From: Ureibacillus thermosphaericus
GTDB lineage: Bacteria > Bacillota > Bacilli > Bacillales_A > Planococcaceae
NCBI RefSeq assembly: GCF_012396605.1
Contig: NZ_JAAXPW010000008.1
Location: 22,571 to 86,570 of the forward strand
Direction: 5' to 3'
Length of the DNA: 64,000 nucleotides
A program made the position numbers and the translations under genes. Shown here in pieces: positions 43,525 through 52,340 of this stretch; positions within the stretch are counted from its first letter, which is position 1, and every line of letters starts with the position of its first letter. Under the pieces are notes generated by a model, which saw only the letters and a list, made by a program, of their open reading frames with translations, was not told the DNA's origin and ran no database searches.

Positions 43525-44052
43525 ATGAATAAAAATAGAATACCTGAAAAATTAAATGATTTTAGAGTATATATCGACGATAACAATTCATCACCCGGTA
43601 TTTCTGATATCGAATTGCCCACTTTGAATGCTATATCCGATACAGTATCAGGAGCCGGTATCCTAGGAGAATACGATTCTCCTCTATTAGGGCAATTTGA
43701 ATCAGCAAAGATTAAATTGAATTGGAAATCTATCGGTGAAGAAAGGGCATTGTTATATCAGGTTGGTAGTCATAAAATTGATTGCCGTCTAGCAAACCAA
43801 TCTTATGATATTGCTTCCTCTACACATAAAATTAGTGCAGATCGTGTTGTTGTAATTGGACCGGTTATTAGCAACGAATTTGGAAAAGCATCAAAAGGTT
43901 CTGCTTATGAGGGCTCAACAGAAATTGAATGTATGTATTATCGATTGGAAAGCAACGGTAAGGTTCTAATCGAATTAGATAAAGTGAACCACATTTTTAA
44001 AGTAAATGGTGTAGATCAATTGAGCGAATTAAGAAAAGCGTTAGGAATGTAA
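43525..44052 (+). CDS. Tail tube protein, P2 FII-like
   Basis: 175 residues. N-terminal KLNDFRVYIDDN and the beta-rich body ending in ELDKVNHIFKVNGVDQLSELRKALGM match the FII tail tube family. It lies immediately after the sheath gene. Confidence 0.88.
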   Translation: MNKNRIPEKLNDFRVYIDDNNSSPGISDIELPTLNAISDTVSGAGILGEYDSPLLGQFESAKIKLNWKSIGEERALLYQVGSHKIDCRLANQSYDIASSTHKISADRVVVIGPVISNEFGKASKGSAYEGSTEIECMYYRLESNGKVLIELDKVNHIFKVNGVDQLSELRKALGM

Positions 44053-44065
44053 GGAGTGGGAAAGA

Positions 44066-44404
44066 ATGACGGGAGTAAAAGAAAAAAACGATTTAACAAC
44101 AAATTCTGAAGAAAAAAATAAATGTATCATTCCAGTCCTTATCAAGCACCCCATTGAAATCGACGGGGTGCTTATTAATTCTATTACATTAGATTTTTCT
44201 AATTTTACTGGAGAAGATATTTTAAAAATTGACGAACAATTGCGCTTAGAAGGCAGTTTCTTTGATCATTTGTATAACCAAAAAGTTTTATTAAAACTTG
44301 CATCTTTTGGAGCAAATATGAAAATTGAAGATTTAAAAAGGTTGCATGGAGCTGATTTTTTAGAAGTTACTCTTCAAACTCGAAATTTTTTCATCCAATG
44401 GTAG
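44066..44404 (+). CDS. Tail assembly chaperone gpE-like (zero-frame product)
   Basis: 112 residues; IKHPIEIDGVLINSITLDF is the usual start of the gpE domain. It lies between tube and tape measure genes. A slippery heptamer T TTT TTC at 44386-44392 near its end permits a -1 shift to the overlapping frame, as in P2 genes E and E'. Confidence 0.8.
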   Translation: MTGVKEKNDLTTNSEEKNKCIIPVLIKHPIEIDGVLINSITLDFSNFTGEDILKIDEQLRLEGSFFDHLYNQKVLLKLASFGANMKIEDLKRLHGADFLEVTLQTRNFFIQW

Positions 44405-44562
44405 GTTCAGGCGGTGCAAAAGAAATTCGCAAATGGCTCTTAAATTTATCTGCTTATTCAAACACTTCTCTCGAATATTGGCAAAAACAATCTTTAATTT
44501 CATTGAAGGCTTGGACTGAAGCGTTGAGTGCAGAGGATGAGAACGATGTCAAAAATACATGA
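44392..44562 (+). CDS. gpE' extension produced by -1 frameshift
   Basis: After slippage at T TTT TTC the ribosome enters this frame and reads HPMVGSGGAKEIRKWLLNLSAY... for 56 residues, giving a ~165-residue E-E' fusion. The frame overlaps the tape measure start by 17 bp. This matches the P2-type arrangement; an independent start at ATG 44398 is less likely. Confidence 0.7.
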   Translation, partial: HPMVGSGGAKEIRKWLLNLSAYSNTSLEYWQKQSLISLKAWTEALSAEDENDVKNT

Positions 44563-47209
44563 ACTAACAGTTGAAATCAGTGGTAATATAGGTAGTTCGT
44601 TTACTAGTGCTTTCAAGAAAGCAACAGCAGGACTAGCAGACTTTCAACAACAAGCTCGGCAAGTACAAAGAGAAATTGATCGATTAGGTGCTGATTTTAG
44701 GCAAGGTAGAATTCATGAATCTCAATTTCGAGAAGAGACTGAAAAGCTAACAAGAGAATTAAATAAACTAGAAAATGCACAAAAAAGAGTTAATGCCATT
44801 AAATCATTTGGTACTGAGACATGGAATAGAACAAAAGCGGTTGCAGGTATAGCTCTAGCTACTGGTGGGGCAGTAGCTACTGCTGCATTCGCAAAATCTA
44901 TCAGCACTGCAGCTGATTTTGAAGCGCAAATGGCCAAAGTCGGAGCAAAAGCTGAAGCTACGAATGCAGAAATGCAGGCATTAAGTAAAACTGCACTTAA
45001 GTTAGGAGCATCATCTAGCTTATCAGCATCAGAAGTTGCTATCGGAATGGATGAACTAGCAGCAAAAGGGATGAATGCTAGACAAATAATTGATGCAATG
45101 CCCGGCTTAATAGCTGCAGCAGAATCATCTGGTGAAAGTTTAGATTCTGTATCAGATGTTGTAACATCTGCAATCAATTCTTTTGGAATGGAAGCAAAAG
45201 AAGCTAGTAGAGTTGCTGATATCATCGCAATGTCTGCGATCCAATCAGCAGCAGATGTATCGGATTTAGGCCATGCCTTTAAATATGCTGCTCCAGCTGC
45301 AAACACACTAGGCATATCATTAGAAGAATTAAGTGCTGCAACAGGTTTATTAACGGATAAAGGCTTAGCTGGAGAACAAGCAGGAACATCTTTACGAATG
45401 GCTTTGATTAGGTTATCCAAACCCCCTACAGCTGCTGAAAAAGCATTAAAAAAACTCAACATAACAGCAGTCGATTCAGATAAAAAATTTAAAAGTTTGG
45501 CGGATATTACAGAAGAGTGGAATGAGGCAACAAAAGATTTATCTGATACGCAGAAAATGGCATATGCTGCTGATATCTTTGGTGCCGAAGCTTCAACTGC
45601 AATGTTAAGTTTGTTCAGTAATGGAGCAGATAAAATTCGAGAAATGACAAGAGAACTCGAAAACAGTGAAGGTGCAGCAGCAAGAGTAGCAAGACAAATG
45701 AAGCAAAACTTTGCAGGAGCAAAAGAGCAATTTTTCGGAGCCATTGAATCTGCTCAAATTGCATTTGGAACACCAATATTAGATGTATTAGAAGATACAT
45801 TCAATGGTTTATCGTATGTAATCGAAAACAATCTCCCTGCAATTGAAAATGCAGGCAAAGCAGTTGCTAATGTTCTTGATAACATCACAAAACCATTCCA
45901 AGTTGTCGAAAAGCCAATAAAACCTGAAATCACACCGGAGATGAATCATCGAGAAGTTGAAGAAGCCATGCTTAAATACCAAGAAGATCTTAAAAATTGG
46001 GAATTGTATGGTCGTATGGACTTTAGCGAAAAAGTTGAATATGCATTGGATGAAACTGTCGAAACAATTGACAAATGGATGCAAGGCGATGGTGGAAAAG
46101 CTTTAGATAGTATTTTTAAAGAATTAGGTACGCTTGCTGGAAAAGCATGGGTAAAATCTTTCACAACTGCAGTAAAAGGTTCTGTTGAAAGTATAGGAGA
46201 AGGAAATATTGTTGGGGGCTTAGCAATGGCGGCTGCTGCTAACATGATGACCGGTGGTTTATTAATGAAAGGAGGTCTTAGTGGAGGCAAGTGGCTGTTC
46301 GGGAAAGGAAAAGACATTTTTTCAAAAGCTAAATCTAGCGAGAAAACCAATAAGGCTGTTGCTACTATTCCAACAACCGTAAAAGAAACTGAGAAAAAAC
46401 CAAAAGGCTTTACTGAATTATTGAAGGGTAATAAGAATCTTACCAAACAAAAAGAAATTACGAAGGCTGTATCAATGGCAGGAAAAGTAGGTAAGGGAGC
46501 AGGAAAGATTTTAGCACCTCTCGCTGTTTTAGGTTATGGTGCTGATATATTAACTTCTGATAATAAACCGGAAGCAGTTGGTTCTGCTGTTGGAGGACTA
46601 AGCGGAGCAGCAGCAGGAGTGGCTGCTGGTGCTGCAATAGGTTCTGTAATACCTGGAGTTGGAACAGTCATCGGTGGAACAGTTGGAGGTATTATTGGCG
46701 GTCTTGGAGGTGACTGGCTAGGAGGAAAAATTGGAAACTTATTCGGTGGACAAAAAGCATCTGCATCACAAACGCCAATATCTGATAAAGCAGTTGCATC
46801 CATTGACACTAGTAAATTAAATGCTGAGATTGCAAAGGCAACTAACAATGCTTCACTTCTTACTCAATATCTTGGCCAGGCAAGCGGTATGATTTACGGT
46901 TCGTTCTACCCTCTGCAAGAGAAAACGAATCTTGCTTCCAATAATATGTCGATATTAACAATGTACGCAGGTCAAGCAAGTGGAATGGTTTACGGCTCGT
47001 TTTATCCACTTCAGGAGAAAACAAAACTCGCCTCACATAACATGGAATTATTAGCCTCATATATTGGTCACGCAAGCGGATGGATCTATTCGCTTATGAA
47101 TATTCAAACAGCTGGTCAGCGTGTTGCACAAGCGCTGAATAATCTAGAATCACGAATTAATAGTATAGACCTCTCCGGTGTTGAAAGGCGGGTGAGCTAC
47201 AATAGCTAA
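44546..47209 (+). CDS. Tail tape measure protein
   Basis: 887 residues. Coiled-coil N-terminus (FQQQARQVQREIDRLGADF), a PhageMin_Tail core (~110-420; AQMAKVGAKAEATNAEMQALS), hydrophobic Gly/Ala segments (~690-760) and, near the C-terminus, two near-identical 32-residue repeats (SLLTQYLGQASGMIYGSF...) followed by a decayed third. It sets tail length. Start ATG 44546 behind AGAGG. Confidence 0.92.
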   Translation: MSKIHELTVEISGNIGSSFTSAFKKATAGLADFQQQARQVQREIDRLGADFRQGRIHESQFREETEKLTRELNKLENAQKRVNAIKSFGTETWNRTKAVAGIALATGGAVATAAFAKSISTAADFEAQMAKVGAKAEATNAEMQALSKTALKLGASSSLSASEVAIGMDELAAKGMNARQIIDAMPGLIAAAESSGESLDSVSDVVTSAINSFGMEAKEASRVADIIAMSAIQSAADVSDLGHAFKYAAPAANTLGISLEELSAATGLLTDKGLAGEQAGTSLRMALIRLSKPPTAAEKALKKLNITAVDSDKKFKSLADITEEWNEATKDLSDTQKMAYAADIFGAEASTAMLSLFSNGADKIREMTRELENSEGAAARVARQMKQNFAGAKEQFFGAIESAQIAFGTPILDVLEDTFNGLSYVIENNLPAIENAGKAVANVLDNITKPFQVVEKPIKPEITPEMNHREVEEAMLKYQEDLKNWELYGRMDFSEKVEYALDETVETIDKWMQGDGGKALDSIFKELGTLAGKAWVKSFTTAVKGSVESIGEGNIVGGLAMAAAANMMTGGLLMKGGLSGGKWLFGKGKDIFSKAKSSEKTNKAVATIPTTVKETEKKPKGFTELLKGNKNLTKQKEITKAVSMAGKVGKGAGKILAPLAVLGYGADILTSDNKPEAVGSAVGGLSGAAAGVAAGAAIGSVIPGVGTVIGGTVGGIIGGLGGDWLGGKIGNLFGGQKASASQTPISDKAVASIDTSKLNAEIAKATNNASLLTQYLGQASGMIYGSFYPLQEKTNLASNNMSILTMYAGQASGMVYGSFYPLQEKTKLASHNMELLASYIGHASGWIYSLMNIQTAGQRVAQALNNLESRINSIDLSGVERRVSYNS
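46846..47094 (+). repeat. Tandem 96-bp repeats in the tape measure gene
   Basis: Two 32-codon units NNxSxLTxYxGQASGMxYGSF... and a third diverged one (HNMELLASYIGHASGWIYS) lie head to tail. Confidence 0.75.
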
Positions 47210-47429
47210 TTCAACATATACTACTATCCAAGGTGACACTTGGGATTTAATATCTTATAAGCTATGGGGTAGCGAATATTTATTCCCGCTTCTAATCGAA
47301 GCCAATCCTAAACATAACGGCACCGTCATTTTTAGTGGCGGTGTCCTTTTAAATGTTCCAGAAATTGATGAGATGACTACATCAACAACTTCACGTCCTC
47401 CATGGCTAGGAGAGGAAGATGAACTATGA
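47202..47429 (+). CDS. Tail protein X-like (LysM) with apparent AUA start
   Basis: 75 residues: NSTYTTIQGDTWDLISYKLW ... LLIEANPKHNGTVIFSGGVL. This is the LysM-like fold of P2 gpX. The frame has a stop at 47193-47195 and no ATG, GTG or TTG until residue ~61, so initiation must be at ATA 47202, preceded by GGGTGAG, or by coupling to the tape measure stop at 47207. It overlaps the next gene at ATGA. Confidence 0.75.
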   Translation: MANSTYTTIQGDTWDLISYKLWGSEYLFPLLIEANPKHNGTVIFSGGVLLNVPEIDEMTTSTTSRPPWLGEEDEL

Positions 47430-48460
47430 ATCAATCAACTGATATTGGAAGAAGAACATCGCTTTTCATCGAATACAATCACCAAGACATTACTGCAGAA
47501 CTTAAAAACTTTATTACTGGATGGACTTATACAGACAATTTATCTGGCGAAATAGATAATTTAGAAATAACATTACAGGATCGTGATGCACTTTGGTTAA
47601 ATGATTGGTTTCCTCGAAAAGGATCAATTATCAAGCCAACGTTATACAAGACAAGATGGAATCGTGAAGAATTAAAAACCAAAATAGGGGAGTTTGAAAT
47701 TGATGAAATAACAGGTAACGGACCGCCGTCAAGGATTGTTATCAAAGCTCTTTCAATTACAGAAGCAAATAGTTTACGTGGACAACAAAAGTCTAGGGCG
47801 TGGGAAAAAGCAACACTAAAAACCGTGGCCAGCGACATTGCAAAAGCAAATGGAATGAAGCTTTATTATCAATCAAGTGAAGTGATTAAAAAAGATCGTT
47901 GGGAACAAGAGGGCGAAACAGATTTATCTTATTTATACTCAATTTGTAAAGATGCCGGACTTTGTTTAAAACTAGCAAACAAAACAATAGTGATTTTAGA
48001 TGAAGCAGATTATGAAGCAAAGCCGCCAGTAGCAACAATTATTAGACATAGTAAGTCGACGGATCCTATTAAAGTTATAAATTACGCCTTCAAAACATCT
48101 CTGTTTGATACTTATGCTGCTTGTAAAGTTAAATATCGTAATTCTAGAAAAAATAGAACATATTCTGCAACATTCACACCTCCAAACGTCCCGAACAACA
48201 TAGGAAGAATTCTATATATAAACGAAGAAGTATCGAGCAATGAGGAAGCTTATAGATTGGCCAAGAAAAGACTGAGAGAAAAGAACAAAAACGCAACAAC
48301 TATCACTTTAACAGTTACTAGTTTGATTCACATTGACGCTGGAATGACATTTAATTTAATCGGCTTCGGCCGAATTAACGGAAAGTATATTGCTACAAAA
48401 GTTATACATCGAGAATCAAACATAACCCTACATTTAAGAAGATGCCTGGAGGGATATTGA
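47426..48460 (+). CDS. Late control protein D / baseplate hub
   Basis: 344 residues, P2 gpD-like: TDNLSGEIDNLEITLQDRD at the start, KATLKTVASDIAKANGM in the middle and the C-terminal HIDAGMTFNLIGFGRINGKY. It forms the baseplate hub with V and X. Confidence 0.88.
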   Translation: MNQSTDIGRRTSLFIEYNHQDITAELKNFITGWTYTDNLSGEIDNLEITLQDRDALWLNDWFPRKGSIIKPTLYKTRWNREELKTKIGEFEIDEITGNGPPSRIVIKALSITEANSLRGQQKSRAWEKATLKTVASDIAKANGMKLYYQSSEVIKKDRWEQEGETDLSYLYSICKDAGLCLKLANKTIVILDEADYEAKPPVATIIRHSKSTDPIKVINYAFKTSLFDTYAACKVKYRNSRKNRTYSATFTPPNVPNNIGRILYINEEVSSNEEAYRLAKKRLREKNKNATTITLTVTSLIHIDAGMTFNLIGFGRINGKYIATKVIHRESNITLHLRRCLEGY

Positions 48461-48690
48461 TGAATTTAGCTAAAGTAGGTGAAGTAGTTGCTATCTATCC
48501 AGAACGACATAGCGCTAGAGTAAGATTTAGTCAATTAGATGATAAAGTGTCTGCAGAGTTACCTATACTTGCTCATGTAGAGATTCCTAAAATTAATGAT
48601 CCAGTACTTTGTTTGTACACAAGTAAATCAGAAGGATTTATTTTAGGAACATTTTATAATGAACTACGACCTCCTTTAATATCGGAATAA
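48460..48690 (+). CDS. Baseplate spike-related protein (gpV-like OB domain)
   Basis: 76 residues starting MNLAKVGEVVAIYPERHSARVRF, the OB-fold start of gpV/gp5-type spike proteins, here reduced to the OB domain. ATG overlaps the gpD stop; GGAGGG lies 6 nt upstream. Confidence 0.7.
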   Translation: MNLAKVGEVVAIYPERHSARVRFSQLDDKVSAELPILAHVEIPKINDPVLCLYTSKSEGFILGTFYNELRPPLISE

Positions 48691-48703
48691 AGGAGGGAAA
48701 TAA

Positions 48704-49369
48704 ATGCCCGTTATTGGTAGTTACGCTGGTATTGTCTTTGAAATTAATGATCTAAAAAATGTAACCTATAGCGACTTTAAAAGAGAAACAACTCCTAGGT
48801 GGGACACGCATGATATACTACAAAATAAACCTTTACCTGAGTTTAGAGGTCCAGGTGTAGATGAAATTACTTTACAAATTAAGTTTAGAGCCGACTTTGG
48901 AGTAGACCCCGAAAAAGAAATGGCCAAATTAAGGGAGTTTGCAAGAAAAGGGCATACATCATTATTCATTAGGGGAAATCAACCTATTTCCGTCAATCAT
49001 TGGGTAATAACTAAAGCCACGGAAGTTCATAAAGTGATAGATAATAAAGGTAATGTAATAAGTATGGATGTTGAATTAACATTAATGGAATACCCAAAAA
49101 GTGATATTCAATCAAGTAAAAAAACGATAAAACCACCACAAGTAAAGATAGCTAGCTCAAATAGTTCATTGAAACCAATAGGAAAAATGATAATAACCGT
49201 AAAATCAGTTCATATTCGCTCTGGACCAGGAGTGAATTATAAGGTACTGGGTTATGCTTTTAAAGGCGATACATTAACTGTTTATGGAGAGAAAAACGGT
49301 TGGTATTCTTTGGGCGGTGGCAAATATATTACGGCTAACAACAAATATTCCAAATTTGTAAAGGGGTGA
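48704..49369 (+). CDS. GpU-like tail protein fused to an SH3b domain
   Basis: 221 residues. Residues ~1-135 match P2 GpU (FKRETTPRWDTHDILQNKPLPEF... WVITKATEVHKVIDNKGN). After a Ser/Lys/Pro linker, residues ~160-221 are a bacterial SH3 domain (VKSVHIRSGPGVNYKVLGYAF ... NGWYSLGGGKYI), usually a cell-wall-binding module. The fusion suggests that the tail touches peptidoglycan. Confidence 0.8.
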   Translation: MPVIGSYAGIVFEINDLKNVTYSDFKRETTPRWDTHDILQNKPLPEFRGPGVDEITLQIKFRADFGVDPEKEMAKLREFARKGHTSLFIRGNQPISVNHWVITKATEVHKVIDNKGNVISMDVELTLMEYPKSDIQSSKKTIKPPQVKIASSNSSLKPIGKMIITVKSVHIRSGPGVNYKVLGYAFKGDTLTVYGEKNGWYSLGGGKYITANNKYSKFVKG

Positions 49370-49374
49370 TTTAA

Positions 49375-49698
49375 GTGGCAATTACAGCTGAAGTCGGAAT
49401 ACTAAATTCAATAAATTTTAATGCGACGGGTCCGGATGAAGTAATCCAGAACGTCGCTTTTATTTTGTCCACTTATCAAATGACATGTCCCCTTGATAGA
49501 GAATTCGGTTGGATTCCTGATTTAGACGGCCCCATTCAACGAGCTCAAGCAATCAATAAAGCGAGAATAGTAGAAGCGATACACACGTTTGAACCACGTG
49601 CTGTAGTAGAATCTATCCGTTATGAACAAGACTCGGAAGATTCACAAAGAGGTTTGTTAAAACCCGTTGCGAAGGTGGTGATTGAAGAAGATGAGTAG
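49375..49698 (+). CDS. Baseplate protein W (gp25-like)
   Basis: 107 residues: VIQNVAFILSTYQMTCPLDREFG and ARIVEAIHTFEPRAVVESIR are the GPW/gp25 signature. GTG start behind GGGGTGA. It overlaps the J gene. Confidence 0.85.
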   Translation: MAITAEVGILNSINFNATGPDEVIQNVAFILSTYQMTCPLDREFGWIPDLDGPIQRAQAINKARIVEAIHTFEPRAVVESIRYEQDSEDSQRGLLKPVAKVVIEEDE

Positions 49699-50806
49699 GT
49701 TTGGATTACCGGAAATAATTTTTTTCGAAAAAGCCCCTGAGAAAATACTTCAGGAAATGCTTTTTCATGTGACTGAAGCTACTGGTCAAGAATATGGAAG
49801 AGCAGATCCACGAAGAAAAATTATTGAGGGTTTAGCTGCTTTTGTGGCTATTGAACGAAATAGAGCAGATTATGCATTAAAACAGTCTTTATTATCTTAC
49901 GCAACTGATGATGCATTAGATCATAAAGGTGCCGAAATGGATACTCCTCGACTAGGTGCAAGTGCTGCAACAACGAAAATTCAATTTGTTCTTGATGAAG
50001 GCCGTCCATCAGCATTAACTATTCCTGCAGGTACTCGTTTTTCAATTGGAAATATCTATTTTGCAACGGAAGAAACACAGGTTGTAGACGTAGGAATCAA
50101 TACTTATGTTGTTGATGCAGTTTGTACTGAAACGGGTACAATCGGCAACGGTTATTTACCAGGTGAGATTACAAACTTGGTTGACCCGTTACCTTATGTA
50201 ATAGCGGTAATGAATATTACTGAAACCGCAGGCGGAGCAGATATTGAAGATGATTATTCATATGCTGAACGTATACGCTTGGCTCCTGAGCGGTTTAGTG
50301 TTGCAGGACCAGAAGGAGCATATAAATATTGGGCATTAACAGCTAGTCAAGACATCATAGACGTTGAAATCACATCCCCAAGTCCTGGAAGAACTCATAT
50401 TACAATTCTTTTAAGAAATGGACAACTACCAACTACAGAGCATATTGAAAAAGTAATTGAAATTTGCTCTGCAGATGATAAACGACCTTTGACTGATTAT
50501 TTGACTGCTAGTGAACCAGAAATAATTGAATACTCGCCTGTAGTTAAATACTGGCTAAGCAGAAGTAATGAAACTGTAGCAAATTCATTAATACTTGAAA
50601 TTGAGAAGGCATTTAACAATTACTTAGTGTGGCAGAAATCAAAATTAGGACGAGACATAAATCCAGCAGTATTAATTGCTAATTTAAGAGATAAGGGAGC
50701 CTACAAAATCACTGTTGAAGGGCTTAATTATACAGTATTAGAAAAAACGCAGATTGCAAAAGACGTAAATCCTACTATTACTTTTATGGGGTTAATAGAT
50801 GAGTAA
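49691..50806 (+). CDS. Baseplate protein J
   Basis: 371 residues, P2 gpJ-like: ERNRADYALKQSLLSYATDDALDHKGAEM, GTRFSIGNIYFATEE, DDYSYAERIRLAPERFSVAGPEGAYKYWA. Baseplate wedge. ATG 49691 is taken; TTG 49682 is nearer to the RBS AAGGTGG. Confidence 0.9.
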   Translation: MSRFGLPEIIFFEKAPEKILQEMLFHVTEATGQEYGRADPRRKIIEGLAAFVAIERNRADYALKQSLLSYATDDALDHKGAEMDTPRLGASAATTKIQFVLDEGRPSALTIPAGTRFSIGNIYFATEETQVVDVGINTYVVDAVCTETGTIGNGYLPGEITNLVDPLPYVIAVMNITETAGGADIEDDYSYAERIRLAPERFSVAGPEGAYKYWALTASQDIIDVEITSPSPGRTHITILLRNGQLPTTEHIEKVIEICSADDKRPLTDYLTASEPEIIEYSPVVKYWLSRSNETVANSLILEIEKAFNNYLVWQKSKLGRDINPAVLIANLRDKGAYKITVEGLNYTVLEKTQIAKDVNPTITFMGLIDE

Positions 50807-51452
50807 CTTAATTCATTTGTTTCCTCAATCACTTCAACAGGATGATTTTGTAGTGGCGTTAATTGAAGCTTTTGAAATTCAAGTAAGAGAATTATATGAC
50901 GAGTTTCTTTTCTTTGCTGAAAAACTTGCAAAATACGAATTTGAAGGTTTACCAGAAGAATTAATTGATTATTTGGCATATGAAAAACATGTGGATTTTT
51001 ACGAGGATTTAACATTTGAAGAAAAATGTAATGTAGTCAGAAATGCAATAGAAATGCATCGTAAAAACGGTACCAAATATGCACTGAATCGTATATTTGA
51101 CATGTTGAATTTACGAGGAGTTATAAATGAATGGTTCGAGTATAACGGAGATCCATATTATTTTAGAGTTGAGATATTGGAAGTCTCTCAACGCGGTCTG
51201 AACCAAGAAACCATTGAATTGTTAGAAAGACTTGTTAAAACTTATAAAAATAATCGTTCATGGATTGAAGTGATAAAGATATATTTAACAACTCATGTTA
51301 AAGAGAATTTCGCTCTAACAATGAGCAGTGGCGAGGAACTTACCGTTTATCCATGGATGATATCTGAAATTGAAACAGCAGCAAAATTTAAATCGGCATC
51401 CGGAATGCAGACTATTGAATCACTTGAGGTTTATCCGAAAGGAGAGATATGA
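50799..51452 (+). CDS. Tail protein I
   Basis: 217 residues, P2 gpI-like: LPEELIDYLAYEKHVDFYEDLTFEEKCNVVRNAIEMHRKNGTKYAL. Baseplate wedge. It overlaps J by 8 bp and the tail fibre gene by 4 bp. Confidence 0.88.
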   Translation: MSNLIHLFPQSLQQDDFVVALIEAFEIQVRELYDEFLFFAEKLAKYEFEGLPEELIDYLAYEKHVDFYEDLTFEEKCNVVRNAIEMHRKNGTKYALNRIFDMLNLRGVINEWFEYNGDPYYFRVEILEVSQRGLNQETIELLERLVKTYKNNRSWIEVIKIYLTTHVKENFALTMSSGEELTVYPWMISEIETAAKFKSASGMQTIESLEVYPKGEI

Positions 51453-52324
51453 TGGCTGAAAACTTTTATTCAATTTTAACATCTGCGGGTCTAGCAAAAC
51501 TCGCAAATGCTCAAGTTACTGGGAAAAAAGTAGACTTGACTGAAATTGCAGTTGGTGATGGCGGCGGCACTTATTACAATCCAACCCAAAATGATATACA
51601 ACTAAGAAATGAAGTATGGCGTGGTAATATTGGTTCGGTTGAAATTGACTCTGAAAATCCAAATTGGATTGTTATTGAAAGTTATATCCCGGCAACACAA
51701 GGTGGATTTACAGTTCGCGAAGTGGGGATATTTGATGATGCTGGCGACTTGATTGCGATTGGTAAATATCCAGAAACATATAAGCCGTCCCTTGATGATG
51801 GAGCTACCAAAGATTTGTTGCTACGAATGATTATCGAAGTAACAAATGCAAGTGCTGTCACTATGAAAGTGGATCCCTCGGTTATAATCGCTAGCCGAAA
51901 ATATGTTGATGAAAAAGTCGGTGTCGTTAGTGATAATTTGACGCAGTTAGATAACAAAGTTATGTCGCACTTGGCAGATAGTGTAAAACATGTATCCCAA
52001 AACGAAAAAGATGATTGGAATAATAAATTAGATAAAACAGGTGGAACATTAACAGGAAATCTAGCAATCCATAAAGGAATACCCGCATTAATTTTCGGCG
52101 TACCAGGTAGAGAGAATGATACAAGATTATTTTGGAACGCTAGTACAACTAATGATTTTGGGTTAGTTTTTAGAGTAGATGGAGCAGATGCATTAACTCT
52201 AAAATCGAATAAAACAATAGTTGACGGTAATCAAAGACCTGTTTATACAGGTACAAGTGTTACAGTATCACAAACACCACCACAAGGAACATTAGCGAAT
52301 GATGCTATTCATATGGTGTATTAG
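51449..52324 (+). CDS. Tail-collar fibre protein
   Basis: 291 residues. The N-terminal 150 residues are the DUF3751/tail-collar fibre domain that binds the baseplate (ILTSAGLAKLANAQVTGKKVDLTEIAVGDGGG ... TVREVGIFDD). The C-terminal 140 residues are beta-rich and variable, likely the receptor-binding part. ATG 51452 may be the real start. Confidence 0.88.
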   Translation: MMAENFYSILTSAGLAKLANAQVTGKKVDLTEIAVGDGGGTYYNPTQNDIQLRNEVWRGNIGSVEIDSENPNWIVIESYIPATQGGFTVREVGIFDDAGDLIAIGKYPETYKPSLDDGATKDLLLRMIIEVTNASAVTMKVDPSVIIASRKYVDEKVGVVSDNLTQLDNKVMSHLADSVKHVSQNEKDDWNNKLDKTGGTLTGNLAIHKGIPALIFGVPGRENDTRLFWNASTTNDFGLVFRVDGADALTLKSNKTIVDGNQRPVYTGTSVTVSQTPPQGTLANDAIHMVY

Positions 52325-52340
52325 TAAGGTGGTGAGTTGA

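Noticed and set aside
44722..45744. 340-residue open frame on the minus strand inside the tape measure gene
   Set aside because: Shadow of an Ala/Ser-rich coding sequence; no RBS, and it lies opposite a well-supported gene.
45946..46446. 166-residue minus-strand open frame in the tape measure gene
   Set aside because: Antisense shadow with low-complexity Pro/Ser composition and no RBS.
51682..51957. 91-residue minus-strand frame in the tail fibre gene
   Set aside because: Antisense shadow without RBS.
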